Source of the DNA: Flavobacterium sp. 270
GTDB lineage: Bacteria > Bacteroidota > Bacteroidia > Flavobacteriales > Flavobacteriaceae
Reading direction: 5' to 3'
Length of the DNA: 64,000 nucleotides
Assembly (NCBI RefSeq): GCF_004368785.1
Contig: NZ_SODM01000003.1
Location: 248,001 to 312,000, forward strand
Both the position numbers and the translations under genes were made by a program. Positions within the stretch are counted from its first letter, which is position 1. Each line of letters opens with the position of its first letter. Positions 32,149-41,384 of this stretch are shown one piece after another. The notes below the pieces were generated by a model. It ran no database searches and was not told the origin of the DNA. It saw only the letters and a program-made list of their open reading frames with translations.

Positions 32149-32787
32149 ATGATGCATTGGGAAACTGTTAATGATCAACTTAAGAAATGTCTCTTGGAAT
32201 TAATGAATGCTGTAGAATTTAAAAACTTCAGATTAGTAGGCGGAACAGCTTTAAGTCTTCAGCTAGGACACAGATTATCTGTCGATATTGATCTTTTTAC
32301 AGATGATGATTATGGAACAGTAGATTTTGATGCTATTGAAAAATATCTTCATAACAATTTCAATTATGTCGATACTGGATTTGGAGGACTTCCAGGCATG
32401 GGAAAATCATATATCGTTGGAACAGATAATGAAAATACGGTTAAGCTGGATGTCTATTATAGCATGGATAAATTTATTGAGCCATATATAGAAGTAGAAG
32501 GAGTACGAATGGCAACTCTTGAAGAAATTATCGCAATGAAAGTAGATGTTGTTTTAAGAGGCGGACGCAAAAAAGATTTTTGGGATCTCCATGAACTTTT
32601 TTCAACATACGATATTCAAAAAATGCTTTCTCTTCATAAAATAAGATGCGAATATACTCATGATGAAAGTCAAATTATCAAGAACTTTACTGATTTTACT
32701 TATGCAGATAATGATTTTGATCCAATTTGTTTAAAAGGTAAATATTGGGAATTTATAAAGGAAGATATTCAGGAGCAAATTAAATAA
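32149..32787 (+). CDS. AbiEii-type nucleotidyltransferase (toxin-like)
   Basis: A 212-aa DNA-polymerase-beta-fold nucleotidyltransferase of the AbiEii/MenT family. Motif I is LVGGTALSLQLGHRLSVDIDLF (GG-T/S with D-x-D), motif II KLDVYYSM, and the C-terminal signature ATLEEIIAMKVDVVLRGGRKKDFWDL. Family enzymes block growth, in characterised cases by transferring nucleotides to tRNA, as a phage defence. It is cotranscribed with the HTH partner. The catalytic residues appear intact. Confidence 0.85.
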   Translation: MMHWETVNDQLKKCLLELMNAVEFKNFRLVGGTALSLQLGHRLSVDIDLFTDDDYGTVDFDAIEKYLHNNFNYVDTGFGGLPGMGKSYIVGTDNENTVKLDVYYSMDKFIEPYIEVEGVRMATLEEIIAMKVDVVLRGGRKKDFWDLHELFSTYDIQKMLSLHKIRCEYTHDESQIIKNFTDFTYADNDFDPICLKGKYWEFIKEDIQEQIK

Positions 32788-32804
32788 AATGAAAGAGCCC
32801 AATT

Positions 32805-33536
32805 CTAAATAAATTGGACTTTTGTATTTAAATCACGAAGCTCTAATTCCTCAATAATCTGTTTTTTCATTTTAGTATGAATATAATCCAACGCCTCGGC
32901 ATACGAGATTTTATATTTACGCTCAATCTGCTGTAAATGAATTGGAAAACCAACCAGAATTTTATCATAATAAAGATTGAGTTCTGATTCTGATGGCATT
33001 TCGAATTTTAATCGGATTTGAAATCTACGCAATAATGCAGTATCCAAAACCTCAAAATGATTCGTTGCACAAATCAGTAAACTTTCAGAAGGCAAATAAT
33101 CAAAAAGCTGAATAATAGTGTTTACCAAACGACGCATTTCGCCCACATCTTTATCATCGCTTTCACGGCTTTTTCCGATTTGGTCAAATTCATCTAAAAA
33201 TAAAACGGCTCTTTCGAGAATTGCTTTGTCAAAAATTGCTTTTACGTTTCTGGATGTTTCTCCAATTTTTGCATTAATCAAAGTGCTGAGGTTTATGATC
33301 ACAATGTTTTTGTTTAATGCATTGGCAATCGCTTTAGCTGCCGATGTTTTGCCGCAACCAGAACTTCCGTGAAGCAGTATTTTATTATCAACCTTAAGAT
33401 TGTACTTTTTTAATTCTTCCAGATATTGATGCTCTTTTATGGTCTGTAATAAAGCAGTTTTGTTTTCTTCGCTGAAAAGCAAATCGTCTAAAGCAATTTT
33501 TTCGGTATCAATTACGGTAAGTTCGTGCAGATTCAT
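32805..33536 (-). CDS. Small AAA+ ATPase
   Basis: A 243-aa single-domain AAA+ ATPase: Walker A HGSSGCGKTS, Walker B VLFLDEFDQIG, sensor 1 ICATNHF, arginine finger LLRRF. It lacks a long N-domain or protease fusion, so partner proteins must give specificity. It is convergent with the AbiEii-like gene (17 nt between them). Similar stand-alone ATPases sit in toxin/defence islands, but a housekeeping chaperone role is equally possible. Confidence 0.85.
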   Translation of the reverse strand: MNLHELTVIDTEKIALDDLLFSEENKTALLQTIKEHQYLEELKKYNLKVDNKILLHGSSGCGKTSAAKAIANALNKNIVIINLSTLINAKIGETSRNVKAIFDKAILERAVLFLDEFDQIGKSRESDDKDVGEMRRLVNTIIQLFDYLPSESLLICATNHFEVLDTALLRRFQIRLKFEMPSESELNLYYDKILVGFPIHLQQIERKYKISYAEALDYIHTKMKKQIIEELELRDLNTKVQFI

Positions 33537-33565
33537 ATGCGTTTTATTTGCTGCAAAATTAGGGT

Positions 33566-34297
33566 TTATTCTGCAATATTTTCATTCCATATTTCTTTAC
33601 CCAAAAAGCGGTTTCCAAATATTGATGTTCCAATTCTCACCATATTAGAACCTTCGGCAATAGCCAATTCCAAATCCTGAGACATTCCCATAGAAAGTTT
33701 TAAAGTTTCTAAACCTTCAATTTTGGCATTGTAAATTTCGTCCCGAATTGTTTTTAATAATCGTAAAGAAGGCTGCATTTTTTCTTTATCAACATCCAAT
33801 AAACCAATTGTCATTAAACCCTTAATATTTAAAGTTTTGTATTCTTTTATTTTTTTAATAAAAGCTAAAACCTCTTCTGGAGGAAGACCAAATTTGCTTT
33901 CTTCATACGACGTATTTACCTGTACAAAAACATCAAGTGTTCTTCCTTGATTTTGTAATTGTCTGTCGAGTTCTTCGGCAAGGCTGAGCCTGTCTAAAGA
34001 CTGAATGCAGGTAACATATTTAAGAACATCTTTTATTTTATTGGTTTGTAAATGCCCTATAAAATGGCGTTCGACTCCTAAATCTTTTAAGTCCGAATCT
34101 TTATCACGAAGTTCCTGCATTTTGTTTTCGCCTATTAAAGTTTCTCCGGCTTCTATGGCAATACATATTTTTTCTGCCGAAACAGTTTTTGTGGCAAGCA
34201 AAAGCGAAACCTCATCCGGATTTCTGCCAGATAATCGACACGCGTTTTCTATACGATTATGCACTTCTTTTAAATTAATAAGAATATCGTTTTTCAT
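33566..34297 (-). CDS. yggS: PLP homeostasis protein (YggS/PLPBP family)
   Basis: A 243-aa single-domain alanine-racemase-N-fold protein. The PLP lysine is in LLATKTVS; GENKMQELRDK, FIGHLQTNKIK and SMGMSQDLELAIAEGSNMVRIG are the family signatures. It binds PLP and buffers vitamin B6 in the cytosol without known catalysis. It is single, with the AAA+ gene 29 nt downstream. A B6-type MocR regulator is encoded 0.6 kb away. Confidence 0.94.
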   Translation of the reverse strand: MKNDILINLKEVHNRIENACRLSGRNPDEVSLLLATKTVSAEKICIAIEAGETLIGENKMQELRDKDSDLKDLGVERHFIGHLQTNKIKDVLKYVTCIQSLDRLSLAEELDRQLQNQGRTLDVFVQVNTSYEESKFGLPPEEVLAFIKKIKEYKTLNIKGLMTIGLLDVDKEKMQPSLRLLKTIRDEIYNAKIEGLETLKLSMGMSQDLELAIAEGSNMVRIGTSIFGNRFLGKEIWNENIAE

Positions 34298-34331
34298 ACC
34301 GCAAAATTAAATCCTTTCCAGATGCTTTTTT

Positions 34332-34506
34332 TGATCCAGTTTTGCGCATTGTATATGGTCCAGTTTTATAAAATTCAATATCAATATCAATGTCAATTTC
34401 AATGTCAAATTCAAATTCAAATTCAAATTCAATATCAAAATTCAAATCAAATTCAATTTTGAAAAAGCTGGACCAGTTACGGGGAATTAATAGAAAAACT
34501 GGATTG
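34332..34506. promoter_or_regulatory. Cluster of CTGGACC-type boxes around simple repeats
   Basis: Four related words: TGATCCAG (34332), TGGTCCAG (34356-34363), CTGGACCAG (34468-34476) and AACTGGATTG (34497-34506). Similar words (CTGGACTG, TAGTCCAA) flank the start of the MocR gene at 36,341-36,386. They are candidate operators of that regulator. Confidence 0.5.
34374..34460. repeat. Degenerate TCAATA/TCAAAT hexamer repeat
   Basis: Tandem hexamer units TCAATA, TCAATG, TCAAAT over about 85 bp, between candidate regulator boxes. Copy number of such units can change by slippage. Confidence 0.75.
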
Positions 34507-34536
34507 TTTTAAAATTGAAGAGGCGTTGTAAATTTG
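34504..34536 (+). promoter_or_regulatory. Promoter of the DUF2024 gene
   Basis: TTG (34504-34506), 22-nt spacer, TAAATTTG (34529-34536). The -33 overlaps the AACTGGATTG box, placing a regulator there directly over the promoter. Confidence 0.6.
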
Positions 34537-34600
34537 TCTTATGAAAACGCAATGATTGGATCAATAGTTTTTTAAGGCAATAAATTTAATATAAGACATT

Positions 34601-34864
34601 ATGAAAATAGCAGTATGGGATACGTATGTAACCCGAAAAGACGGCAAAATTATGCATTTTGATATTTTGGTTGATGAAGAGACAAAAGATGCAGAACAGG
34701 TTTTTGAATATGGTAAAAAATATCTAAAATCTGTTGCACAAGATGGGCAGGAATTATCTTCTAAAGAATGCAGGTTCTGCCATATTGATAAAGCACCTGT
34801 AGAAATTGAAAATCAGGTACGAGAAAATGGTTTTTCTATTATTGAAATGGAAAACTGTAATTAA
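34601..34864 (+). CDS. DUF2024 family protein
   Basis: An 87-aa cytosolic protein with the DUF2024 pattern: MKIAVWDTYVTRKDGKIMHFDILVDE, then YGKKYLKSV and CRFCHIDKAP near the end. Function unknown. It is monocistronic and followed by a terminator; its promoter carries putative MocR boxes, which hints at a link with vitamin B6 or amine metabolism, but this is inference. Confidence 0.82.
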   Translation: MKIAVWDTYVTRKDGKIMHFDILVDEETKDAEQVFEYGKKYLKSVAQDGQELSSKECRFCHIDKAPVEIENQVRENGFSIIEMENCN

Positions 34865-34891
34865 TTTTTTATCTTAGAATTGGTTGGTTTT

Positions 34892-34925
34892 AGACTGAAA
34901 GCAGTTATTCTTTCAGTCTTTTTTT
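34892..34925 (+). terminator. Terminator after DUF2024 gene
   Basis: AGACTGAAAG pairs with CTTTCAGTCT, followed by TTTTTTTG. It overlaps the 3' end of the convergent MocR gene. Confidence 0.8.
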
Positions 34926-36340
34926 GTTTTTAAAAGTTTAGAAAGTGCAATAATTCCTTCTTCCATTTGTTGTTCTGTTAAAGAAGCATATCCTAAACGA
35001 AAACCGGAAACAGTTTCGCCAAAACTAAAATTTTCCGGATTCATTATTTTAATTCCTTTGGCTAAAAGTAACTGATAAATTTCAGAAACATTGGCATCAG
35101 AATTTGGAATAATCCAAAATGCCAAACCGCCTTCGGGTTTTGTAAATGTAATTTTGTCTTTGAGATATTGATTGCAAAGAGTTTCAAAATGATCTCTTTT
35201 TGCTTTATAAATTAGATTTGTTTTTTTGAGATGACGTTTGATTTTGCCTTCGTTAATAAGGCTCAAAACTGCTTCTTCCATAATATTATCGCCTTGCACA
35301 TCGATTATTTTTCTATGTTTTCCTATTTTCTGAATGTTTTCCAGCGAACTTACCAAATAACCAATACGCAATGCCGGTGCAACAATTTTGCTTAATGTGC
35401 CAATGTAAATATAGTTTTGCAGTGAACTATAACTGGAAATAGGCAATATTGGCCTTTGGCCAAAATGGAATTCATTGTCGTAATCGTCTTCGATAATGGT
35501 AAAACCATACTGATTGGACAATTCTATAAGGCGTAATCTCTTTTTTAATGATAAAGTTACCGTTGTTGGAAATTGGTGATGAGGCGTAACATAAATCGCT
35601 TTTATACGATTGTATTCTTTTAGATATTTTTCAACTTGGTCTATATCAAGACCGTCTTTATTAATCTTTACAGGAAGCAGATTAGCACCAGCATTTTCAA
35701 AAGCTTCCCAGGCCGGTTTATATCCGGGGTTTTCGATCATAACAAAATCGTCTTTTTCAAACAAACAATGCGATGCGAGATACATTGCCATTTGACTGCC
35801 TCGCGTAATACATATTTGATCGGGCAGAATACTCATTCCTCTTTTAAAGTTAAGCATCTGCACCATAGCTTTTCTAAATTCAGGATGCCCCAGTTCGCTG
35901 CTGTAACCCATAATCTGCCAGCGTGATTTCCTGCTGAAGATTTCCCGATACGCCCGCGCCAGATCGTTCATTGGTGCAAGACGGCTGTCAGGAAGACCGT
36001 CGTCAAAAATAAGACGCATTTTTTGTTCTTCTGCTTCCGCTTTAATCTTTAGATTTTGAGTTTCAGTATTGATAATTTCGGGCAGTATATCGGCAATAAA
36101 AGTTCCTTTACGGTCAATTGTAATAAGCCAGCCTTCTGCAATAAGTACATCCAAGGCTTCGATTACAGTATTTCGGTTAACACTTAATAAAGATGCCAAT
36201 TGCCTGCTTCCCGGCAATGCATTACCGTTGGTTAATTTCCCTGTTTTAACGGCAAAGATTATGGCATCGGCAATTTGCAGATAAAGTGCTTTGTCTGATT
36301 TTTTATCTAATTGAATTTCAAATTGCCAAGGTCTTAACAT
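34913..36340 (-). CDS. MocR/GabR-type transcriptional regulator
   Basis: A 475-aa fusion of a GntR winged helix (about 15-80, LPGSRQLASLLSVNRNTVIEALDVLIAEGW) and a class I aminotransferase-like domain. The PLP-lysine region is IGTLSKIVAPALRIGYL, with EDDYDNEF as the cofactor aspartate loop. Such regulators sense PLP or an amine-PLP adduct and bind direct repeats. It is likely autoregulated, since CTGGAC-type words surround its start codon. Targets may include DUF2024. Confidence 0.93.
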   Translation of the reverse strand: MLRPWQFEIQLDKKSDKALYLQIADAIIFAVKTGKLTNGNALPGSRQLASLLSVNRNTVIEALDVLIAEGWLITIDRKGTFIADILPEIINTETQNLKIKAEAEEQKMRLIFDDGLPDSRLAPMNDLARAYREIFSRKSRWQIMGYSSELGHPEFRKAMVQMLNFKRGMSILPDQICITRGSQMAMYLASHCLFEKDDFVMIENPGYKPAWEAFENAGANLLPVKINKDGLDIDQVEKYLKEYNRIKAIYVTPHHQFPTTVTLSLKKRLRLIELSNQYGFTIIEDDYDNEFHFGQRPILPISSYSSLQNYIYIGTLSKIVAPALRIGYLVSSLENIQKIGKHRKIIDVQGDNIMEEAVLSLINEGKIKRHLKKTNLIYKAKRDHFETLCNQYLKDKITFTKPEGGLAFWIIPNSDANVSEIYQLLLAKGIKIMNPENFSFGETVSGFRLGYASLTEQQMEEGIIALSKLLKTKKD

Positions 36341-36386
36341 CTGGACTGTTTAAAAGGGAAAAAATAATAAGAATCTAATAGTCCAA
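36341..36386 (-). promoter_or_regulatory. Candidate autoregulatory sites of the MocR gene
   Basis: CTGGACTG (36341-36348) abuts the start codon and TAGTCCAA (36379-36386) lies 38 nt upstream. The same words occur in the DUF2024 control region. Confidence 0.45.
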
Positions 36387-36526
36387 ATTTAAGTTATTTT
36401 TTGATCTGAAATGATTTTATGATTTAAATGTAAAAGTAGAATCAAAAAAAATAAAAAGCATTTTGAAAATAATATGTATTTCAATATAAGTCTTATTCTT
36501 TTGTTTTTCAGTCTTTTAATAGCTAA

Positions 36527-36554
36527 TTGAGTGCTTCGCTTCGTGGTAAATTTG
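36527..36554 (+). promoter_or_regulatory. Canonical Bacteroidota promoter
   Basis: TTG (36527-36529), 17-nt spacer, TAAATTTG (36547-36554). It fits the TTG/TAnnTTTG consensus well and drives the 36,601 gene. Confidence 0.7.
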
Positions 36555-36600
36555 CATGTTCTAAAAAAGAATTTTTTAGCGCTTTAAAATACCACACTCT

Positions 36601-37200
36601 ATGAAACTATTTAATATACTATTATTTGTTACGGCAACTTTTTTTGGAAATCCAAATCCCAACAATAAAATAGAAACGCTTTCAGATACAGAAATCGAAC
36701 GATTTAATAATCAGGTTACAGAAGTAAAAGCTTTAATAAACGCCAGTGGTGCCTACAATACCAAAATTGCTTTTTTGGTTGATATGAGAATTAAATCGGG
36801 CAAAAACCGTTTTTTTGTCTACGATCTTGTAAATGATAAAATTCTCGATCAGGGATTGGTTGCCAATGGTTCAGGTTCTGAAACTGCTGTACGCGGTGAT
36901 CTAAAATTTAGCAACGAACCCAATTCCAACTGCACTTCACTCGGAAATTATACGATTGGAAAATCGTACAAAGGAATGTTTGGAAAATCCTATAAATTAT
37001 CCGGACTCGACCCGACAAACAGCAACGCTTTAAAAAGAGCTATTGTTTTACATTCTTATTCCGCAGTGCCAGAAGAAGAGCAAGATCATTACATTGCTTT
37101 AAGTCACGGTTGCCCAATGGTAAACGAAATTTTCTTTAAAAAACTGGAAAAAATAATCGATGCTTCTAAATCAAATATTGTTTTGAATATTTATTATTAA
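36601..37200 (+). CDS. YkuD_2-type L,D-transpeptidase-like exported protein
   Basis: A 199-aa exported protein: signal peptide MKLFNILLFVTATFFGNP, then a murein L,D-transpeptidase catalytic-like domain. Features are LVDMRIKSGKNRFFVYDLVNDKILDQGLVANG and the catalytic Cys in the YIALSHGCPMV motif. Such enzymes crosslink peptidoglycan or attach lipoproteins in the periplasm. It is monocistronic and followed by palindromic spacer. Confidence 0.85.
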   Translation: MKLFNILLFVTATFFGNPNPNNKIETLSDTEIERFNNQVTEVKALINASGAYNTKIAFLVDMRIKSGKNRFFVYDLVNDKILDQGLVANGSGSETAVRGDLKFSNEPNSNCTSLGNYTIGKSYKGMFGKSYKLSGLDPTNSNALKRAIVLHSYSAVPEEEQDHYIALSHGCPMVNEIFFKKLEKIIDASKSNIVLNIYY

Positions 37201-37222
37201 AAAGGTTTTTGCTGCGAATTAT

Positions 37223-37424
37223 TTTTTGCCACGAATTTCACGAATTGCACTAATTTTTATTTTTGCCACAGATTAAAGGATTAAAAAGATTAAAAAAATC
37301 TGTGCAAAACTGTCTAATCTGTGGCCAAAAAATAATTAGTGTCAAAAAAATAACCACAGATAAAAGAATCCTTTTATCTGTGGCTAAAAAATTAGTGCAA
37401 TTCGTGCAATTAGTGGCTAAAAAA
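37223..37424. repeat. Nested palindromic intergenic repeat
   Basis: Outer arms GCCACGAATT... and ...AATTAGTGGC enclose GCCACAGATT.../AATCTGTGGC and the perfect 13-bp pair CCACAGATAAAAG (37354-37366) / CTTTTATCTGTGG (37371-37383). It fills the gap between convergent genes and may act as a terminator cluster. Confidence 0.85.
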
Positions 37425-37428
37425 ACAA

Positions 37429-40400
37429 TTATTCCTTAATTAATTTCTCAACCTTACTTCCAGCATCAGTAGTAATTCTGATAAAGTATAGACCGTTTGA
37501 TTTATTCGAAATATCCAATTGTGCCGAATTACTGTCTTCAATAACTGTTTGCAGAATTCTGCCTTGCACATCAAACAATTCGATAGTTTTTATCGCAGAA
37601 TCACAATTGATATTTACATTTCCTTTTGTCGGATTTGGGTAAAGCGCCATACTTTTATCTTCTTGAGAATCTTTAATTCCTAAAGCTTTAAAAATCGTTT
37701 CTGCCGTATTGGTATCAATAGGAGCATTATAATCAAAAAAGATTTCCGCACCTTTTTCAACCTGATCGCCGGTAACCAGATTTGGCAATGTTTTTACTTT
37801 AAGTAAAATATTCCCGTGTCCGCCAATTGGTTTTTCTTTAGATGTACTCAAATTGATATTAGGAAATATAAACTGAACAACATTTCCCGTAATAATCGTT
37901 TTTGACGGATGTGAAGTAGCAATCAACTGAAGCGAATTCACATCATATTTTGTAGCATCAATAGTTACTTTTACTACTATATTTTCTGCATCGGCCGTTC
38001 CGGTATTTTCAAAATTGATAACATAATGCAAATAATCACCAATCGCGCTCGGAGAAACACTTTCGCCCTCAAGACAAGTAATATCATTTGGGTCAAATGA
38101 TCCAACTACAGTTTCGTGGTAATTAAACACATTATCTGTCGGATAAAAATCGCCTGCAATTGGATTTACAGTCGCAGAAAAATTTAAAATATCACCCAAA
38201 TTTGCCGGCGGGATTTGCGTTGGTGTATTTACATTTAAACCTACATAATAACTTTTGCTTTCAAAAGGAAGAAGGTTTGTGTAATTCCAACCCAAAACAC
38301 CCGGATTTTGTACATCTGGCGCCAGCGTCGCAATTCCATAATGTAAAAGATTTTCATTATAAGTAAAATTCAAATTACCACTTACGGCTTGATTTCCTTT
38401 GTTTTTAATTACAATTTGATACCACGCCATAAATCCAGGTTTTGCAGGCGCAATAGGAGCGATTACAATTTCAACATCACTTTGAGAGCCATTCGCAGTA
38501 ATGCAAAAATCACGTACAGCCACATTATTATTAATGTCCGGAAATGTTAGTAATGCATTTACAGGCGAAATAGAAAATAGCGTTGGATTTTCTAAATGCG
38601 GTACAATGTTAAAATTTCCTGTGCCGGTGTAATACGTATATTTTCCGTTAGCTTCTGTAAAAGCTTCACTTTGTACAGTACCGTCGTTTAGACCTACTTT
38701 TACATTGGGCTGTTTAGGATCAGACGCATCACAGCCATTATTATTTAAATCAAAAGCGATAGTTCCTGTAACAGTATTGTAGTTACCGCCGGGAGTAAAA
38801 GTACAGTACGAATTGACCACAGTACTTGATAATCCTAAACTGTTTAAATAATTTTTGGTTGAAGTAATATTAACCTCATCCTGACAAACAAATTTAAGAG
38901 CCGTCTTTGATGCAGTAAAAAATAACGTTTCGTTTTTTCCATTTTTGGCAAAAAGTGTTTCCAGAGTCGGAATATCGTTGGCAGACAAAGACTGGAAATT
39001 CTTCAAATTAGAAATGTCTATAGATTGTAATTTTGTGCCGGTAACATTTAAATTTTCGATATTTGGCGAATCAGAAAAATTTAGTGCTGTAATAGGCGAG
39101 TACAAGCAAAACAAATTTGTTAAAGCGCCACAGCCAGTAAGATTAATTCCCGTAAGACTAGTGTAGCCAATATTGACGCTTTTTAAATTCGTAAGTCCGC
39201 TGGTATTCAGTGTTGTTATTGGTGCAATCTGACCAGATAATCCAGACAAAGAAAGTGTAGAAAGTGCCGTACAACCCTGAACATTTACAGAATTTAATAA
39301 ACCGCTCGTATTGTTTATAGAAGCCAAAGCCGAGCAGTTAGAGAAATCTCCGTTGGCAATTGTTGCAGTCTGCATATTTAAAGTCGTTAAAGCTGTACAA
39401 CCAGAAAGATTTAAAGAAGTAGTTGGATTATCTTCTAATTCTAAAACTTTTAAATGCGTATTGCCAGAAAGATTTATCGATGGAATTTGATTTGAATTTA
39501 AATTCACGGTTTCTAAATTTACACAACCCGTTAGATTTAAATTTGAAATTAAATTATTATTTACTCTCAATTCTACCAAGTTAGGCGAAGTACTTAAATT
39601 TAAAGCGGTAAGCTTATTGTTGTAAATCGCCGCGTTTAATAATGCAGTACAACCCGAAACATTCAAAGTATTCAAATTATTATCGTTGGCATCAAGATTG
39701 GTTAAAGCGCTGCAACCCAAAAGATTTAAAGAAGTCAATTTATTATTGGCAAAAGAAATTCTTTGTAAACTGGAGCAATTAGAAAAATCTGCGGTTACAA
39801 CTTCATGGTTTTGTCCAAATCTTGCAGGCGAGAAATTCAGCAGCGTACATCCGGCAGCATTTATTGACGTAATAGTGAGATTGTCTTCAATACTCATATC
39901 TGTCAATTTACTCAAACCAGCGACATTAATAGAAGTAATTTTATTATTGGTGGCATTAAAATATTCCAGATTCGGACAGCCTGTAAAATCTAAAGCTGTA
40001 AGTTGATTATCTGCAAAATAAGCAGTTTTTAATGCCACTAAATTACTAACATTCAGCGTTGAGAAAACTGCGTTTTGCTGTGCTACAATCGTAGTCAAGC
40101 TTGGACAATTCGAGATGTTTAATGTTGTTAATAACGGATTTTCCTGTAAAGTAATAGTTGTTGCAGCAGTAAAACCCGAAAGCGTCGCCGTAACCAATGT
40201 TGGACTTTTGCAGAAAAAGGTTTTTAAATTCGGCATACCGCTTAGATTAATGCTGGTTACACTAATTTCTCTAAAACCTAAATCAGTTAAGTTGGTAAAA
40301 CCTTCAATTCCCTGAATGTTGGTTACTTGATTAGCATTAGCGCCTTCTATCCAAAGTCTGTCAATAACTGCAGCTTCTGCGGTCGAAATTTGATTGTCAA

Positions 40401-40566
40401 AATTAGTATCAATTCTGGTTACCGGAGAACCTCCGGAATAAGCTGTAATGTTGGCCGAACCGCCATTTACAAGCATAGCTTTAAAAGTAGGATCAGTAAA
40501 AGTAAGTATTTGTGCATTTACCATTCCGGTAAAAAGAAATACCAATAAGAGTAATTTTTTTCTCAT
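37429..40566 (-). CDS. LRR-type surface protein with T9SS sorting domain
   Basis: A 1045-aa secreted protein. Signal peptide MRKKLLLLVFLFTGMVNAQ, about 500 residues of short leucine-rich repeats (L-T-x-L-x-x-x-x-N-x-L-x-x-L-N-x-S-x-C type), beta-sandwich modules (DLNNNGCDASDPKQPNVKVGL and GSFDPNDITCLEG), and a C-terminal type A T9SS tail (ALYPNPTKGNVNI ... NGLYFIRI). It is exported by PorSS to the cell surface, probably for adhesion or recognition. The repeats are Ser/Asn-rich and regular, arguing for recent expansion. Confidence 0.9.
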   Translation of the reverse strand: MRKKLLLLVFLFTGMVNAQILTFTDPTFKAMLVNGGSANITAYSGGSPVTRIDTNFDNQISTAEAAVIDRLWIEGANANQVTNIQGIEGFTNLTDLGFREISVTSINLSGMPNLKTFFCKSPTLVTATLSGFTAATTITLQENPLLTTLNISNCPSLTTIVAQQNAVFSTLNVSNLVALKTAYFADNQLTALDFTGCPNLEYFNATNNKITSINVAGLSKLTDMSIEDNLTITSINAAGCTLLNFSPARFGQNHEVVTADFSNCSSLQRISFANNKLTSLNLLGCSALTNLDANDNNLNTLNVSGCTALLNAAIYNNKLTALNLSTSPNLVELRVNNNLISNLNLTGCVNLETVNLNSNQIPSINLSGNTHLKVLELEDNPTTSLNLSGCTALTTLNMQTATIANGDFSNCSALASINNTSGLLNSVNVQGCTALSTLSLSGLSGQIAPITTLNTSGLTNLKSVNIGYTSLTGINLTGCGALTNLFCLYSPITALNFSDSPNIENLNVTGTKLQSIDISNLKNFQSLSANDIPTLETLFAKNGKNETLFFTASKTALKFVCQDEVNITSTKNYLNSLGLSSTVVNSYCTFTPGGNYNTVTGTIAFDLNNNGCDASDPKQPNVKVGLNDGTVQSEAFTEANGKYTYYTGTGNFNIVPHLENPTLFSISPVNALLTFPDINNNVAVRDFCITANGSQSDVEIVIAPIAPAKPGFMAWYQIVIKNKGNQAVSGNLNFTYNENLLHYGIATLAPDVQNPGVLGWNYTNLLPFESKSYYVGLNVNTPTQIPPANLGDILNFSATVNPIAGDFYPTDNVFNYHETVVGSFDPNDITCLEGESVSPSAIGDYLHYVINFENTGTADAENIVVKVTIDATKYDVNSLQLIATSHPSKTIITGNVVQFIFPNINLSTSKEKPIGGHGNILLKVKTLPNLVTGDQVEKGAEIFFDYNAPIDTNTAETIFKALGIKDSQEDKSMALYPNPTKGNVNINCDSAIKTIELFDVQGRILQTVIEDSNSAQLDISNKSNGLYFIRITTDAGSKVEKLIKE

Positions 40567-40612
40567 AATGATTTGGTTTGGGTATTGTTAGAAAATAGCT
40601 GGGGTCTTTTTA

Positions 40613-41374
40613 TTAAAGGGAATTAATCAATTCCTGTAATTTTTCTTTTTTACTCTGTGCAATCGGAATATTTACATTATCGGCCATAATTACATAACCG
40701 CCGTCTGTTTTGATATACGATTTTAGGTAAGATAAATTAATTAAATGTGACTGATGAATGCGTTCAAAACCATGTTCGCCCAATAATTCTTCATATTCTT
40801 TAAGCGTTTTAGAAATCAAAACAGGTTTGTGGTTTTTGATAAAAAACTGGGTATAATTGATTTTGGCTTCACAGCGAATGATATCCGAAACTTCAAACAA
40901 ATGAATTCCGTCGCTCGTAGATAAAGCGATTCTTTTAAAATTATCGACTTTCTTTCGAATGTTTTCCAACAGCAAATCAATGTTTTCAAACGAATTATTT
41001 TTCCCGACAGCGTCTTTTATTTTGGCCATTGTCTGCTGTAATTCTTCGGGATCAACAGGTTTTAGAATAAAATCTAATGCGCTGAATTTAAAAGCTTTTA
41101 ATGCATATTGTTCGTGAGCTGTAATAAAAACGATATGCGCTTTTATTTTTCCGCTTACCTGCGAAATTCTTTCTAAAATATCAAAACCAGTTCCGTCTGT
41201 TAAATGAATATCCAGAAAAATAACCTGCGGACGTAGTTTCTCAATTGCAGCAATTCCTGTCTTTACGCTTTCGGCTTCTCCAACAATAAAAATATCATTA
41301 GTGTAGCGCTCCAAAAGTGCTTTTAAGCCCGTTCGTAAATGTTTGTCATCGTCTATTAATAATGCTGTTATCAT
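40613..41374 (-). CDS. LytTR-type response regulator
   Basis: A 253-aa regulator: REC with ALLIDDDKHLRTGL and phospho-Asp in VIFLDIHLTDGTG, then a LytTR DNA-binding domain (RIALSTSDGIHLFEVSDIIRCEA ... FERIHQSHLINLSYLKSYI). Paired with the TPR kinase encoded 10 nt upstream. It may control the adjacent LRR protein, whose gene starts 46 nt downstream. Confidence 0.93.
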   Translation of the reverse strand: MITALLIDDDKHLRTGLKALLERYTNDIFIVGEAESVKTGIAAIEKLRPQVIFLDIHLTDGTGFDILERISQVSGKIKAHIVFITAHEQYALKAFKFSALDFILKPVDPEELQQTMAKIKDAVGKNNSFENIDLLLENIRKKVDNFKRIALSTSDGIHLFEVSDIIRCEAKINYTQFFIKNHKPVLISKTLKEYEELLGEHGFERIHQSHLINLSYLKSYIKTDGGYVIMADNVNIPIAQSKKEKLQELINSL

Positions 41375-41384
41375 GGTCGTATTA

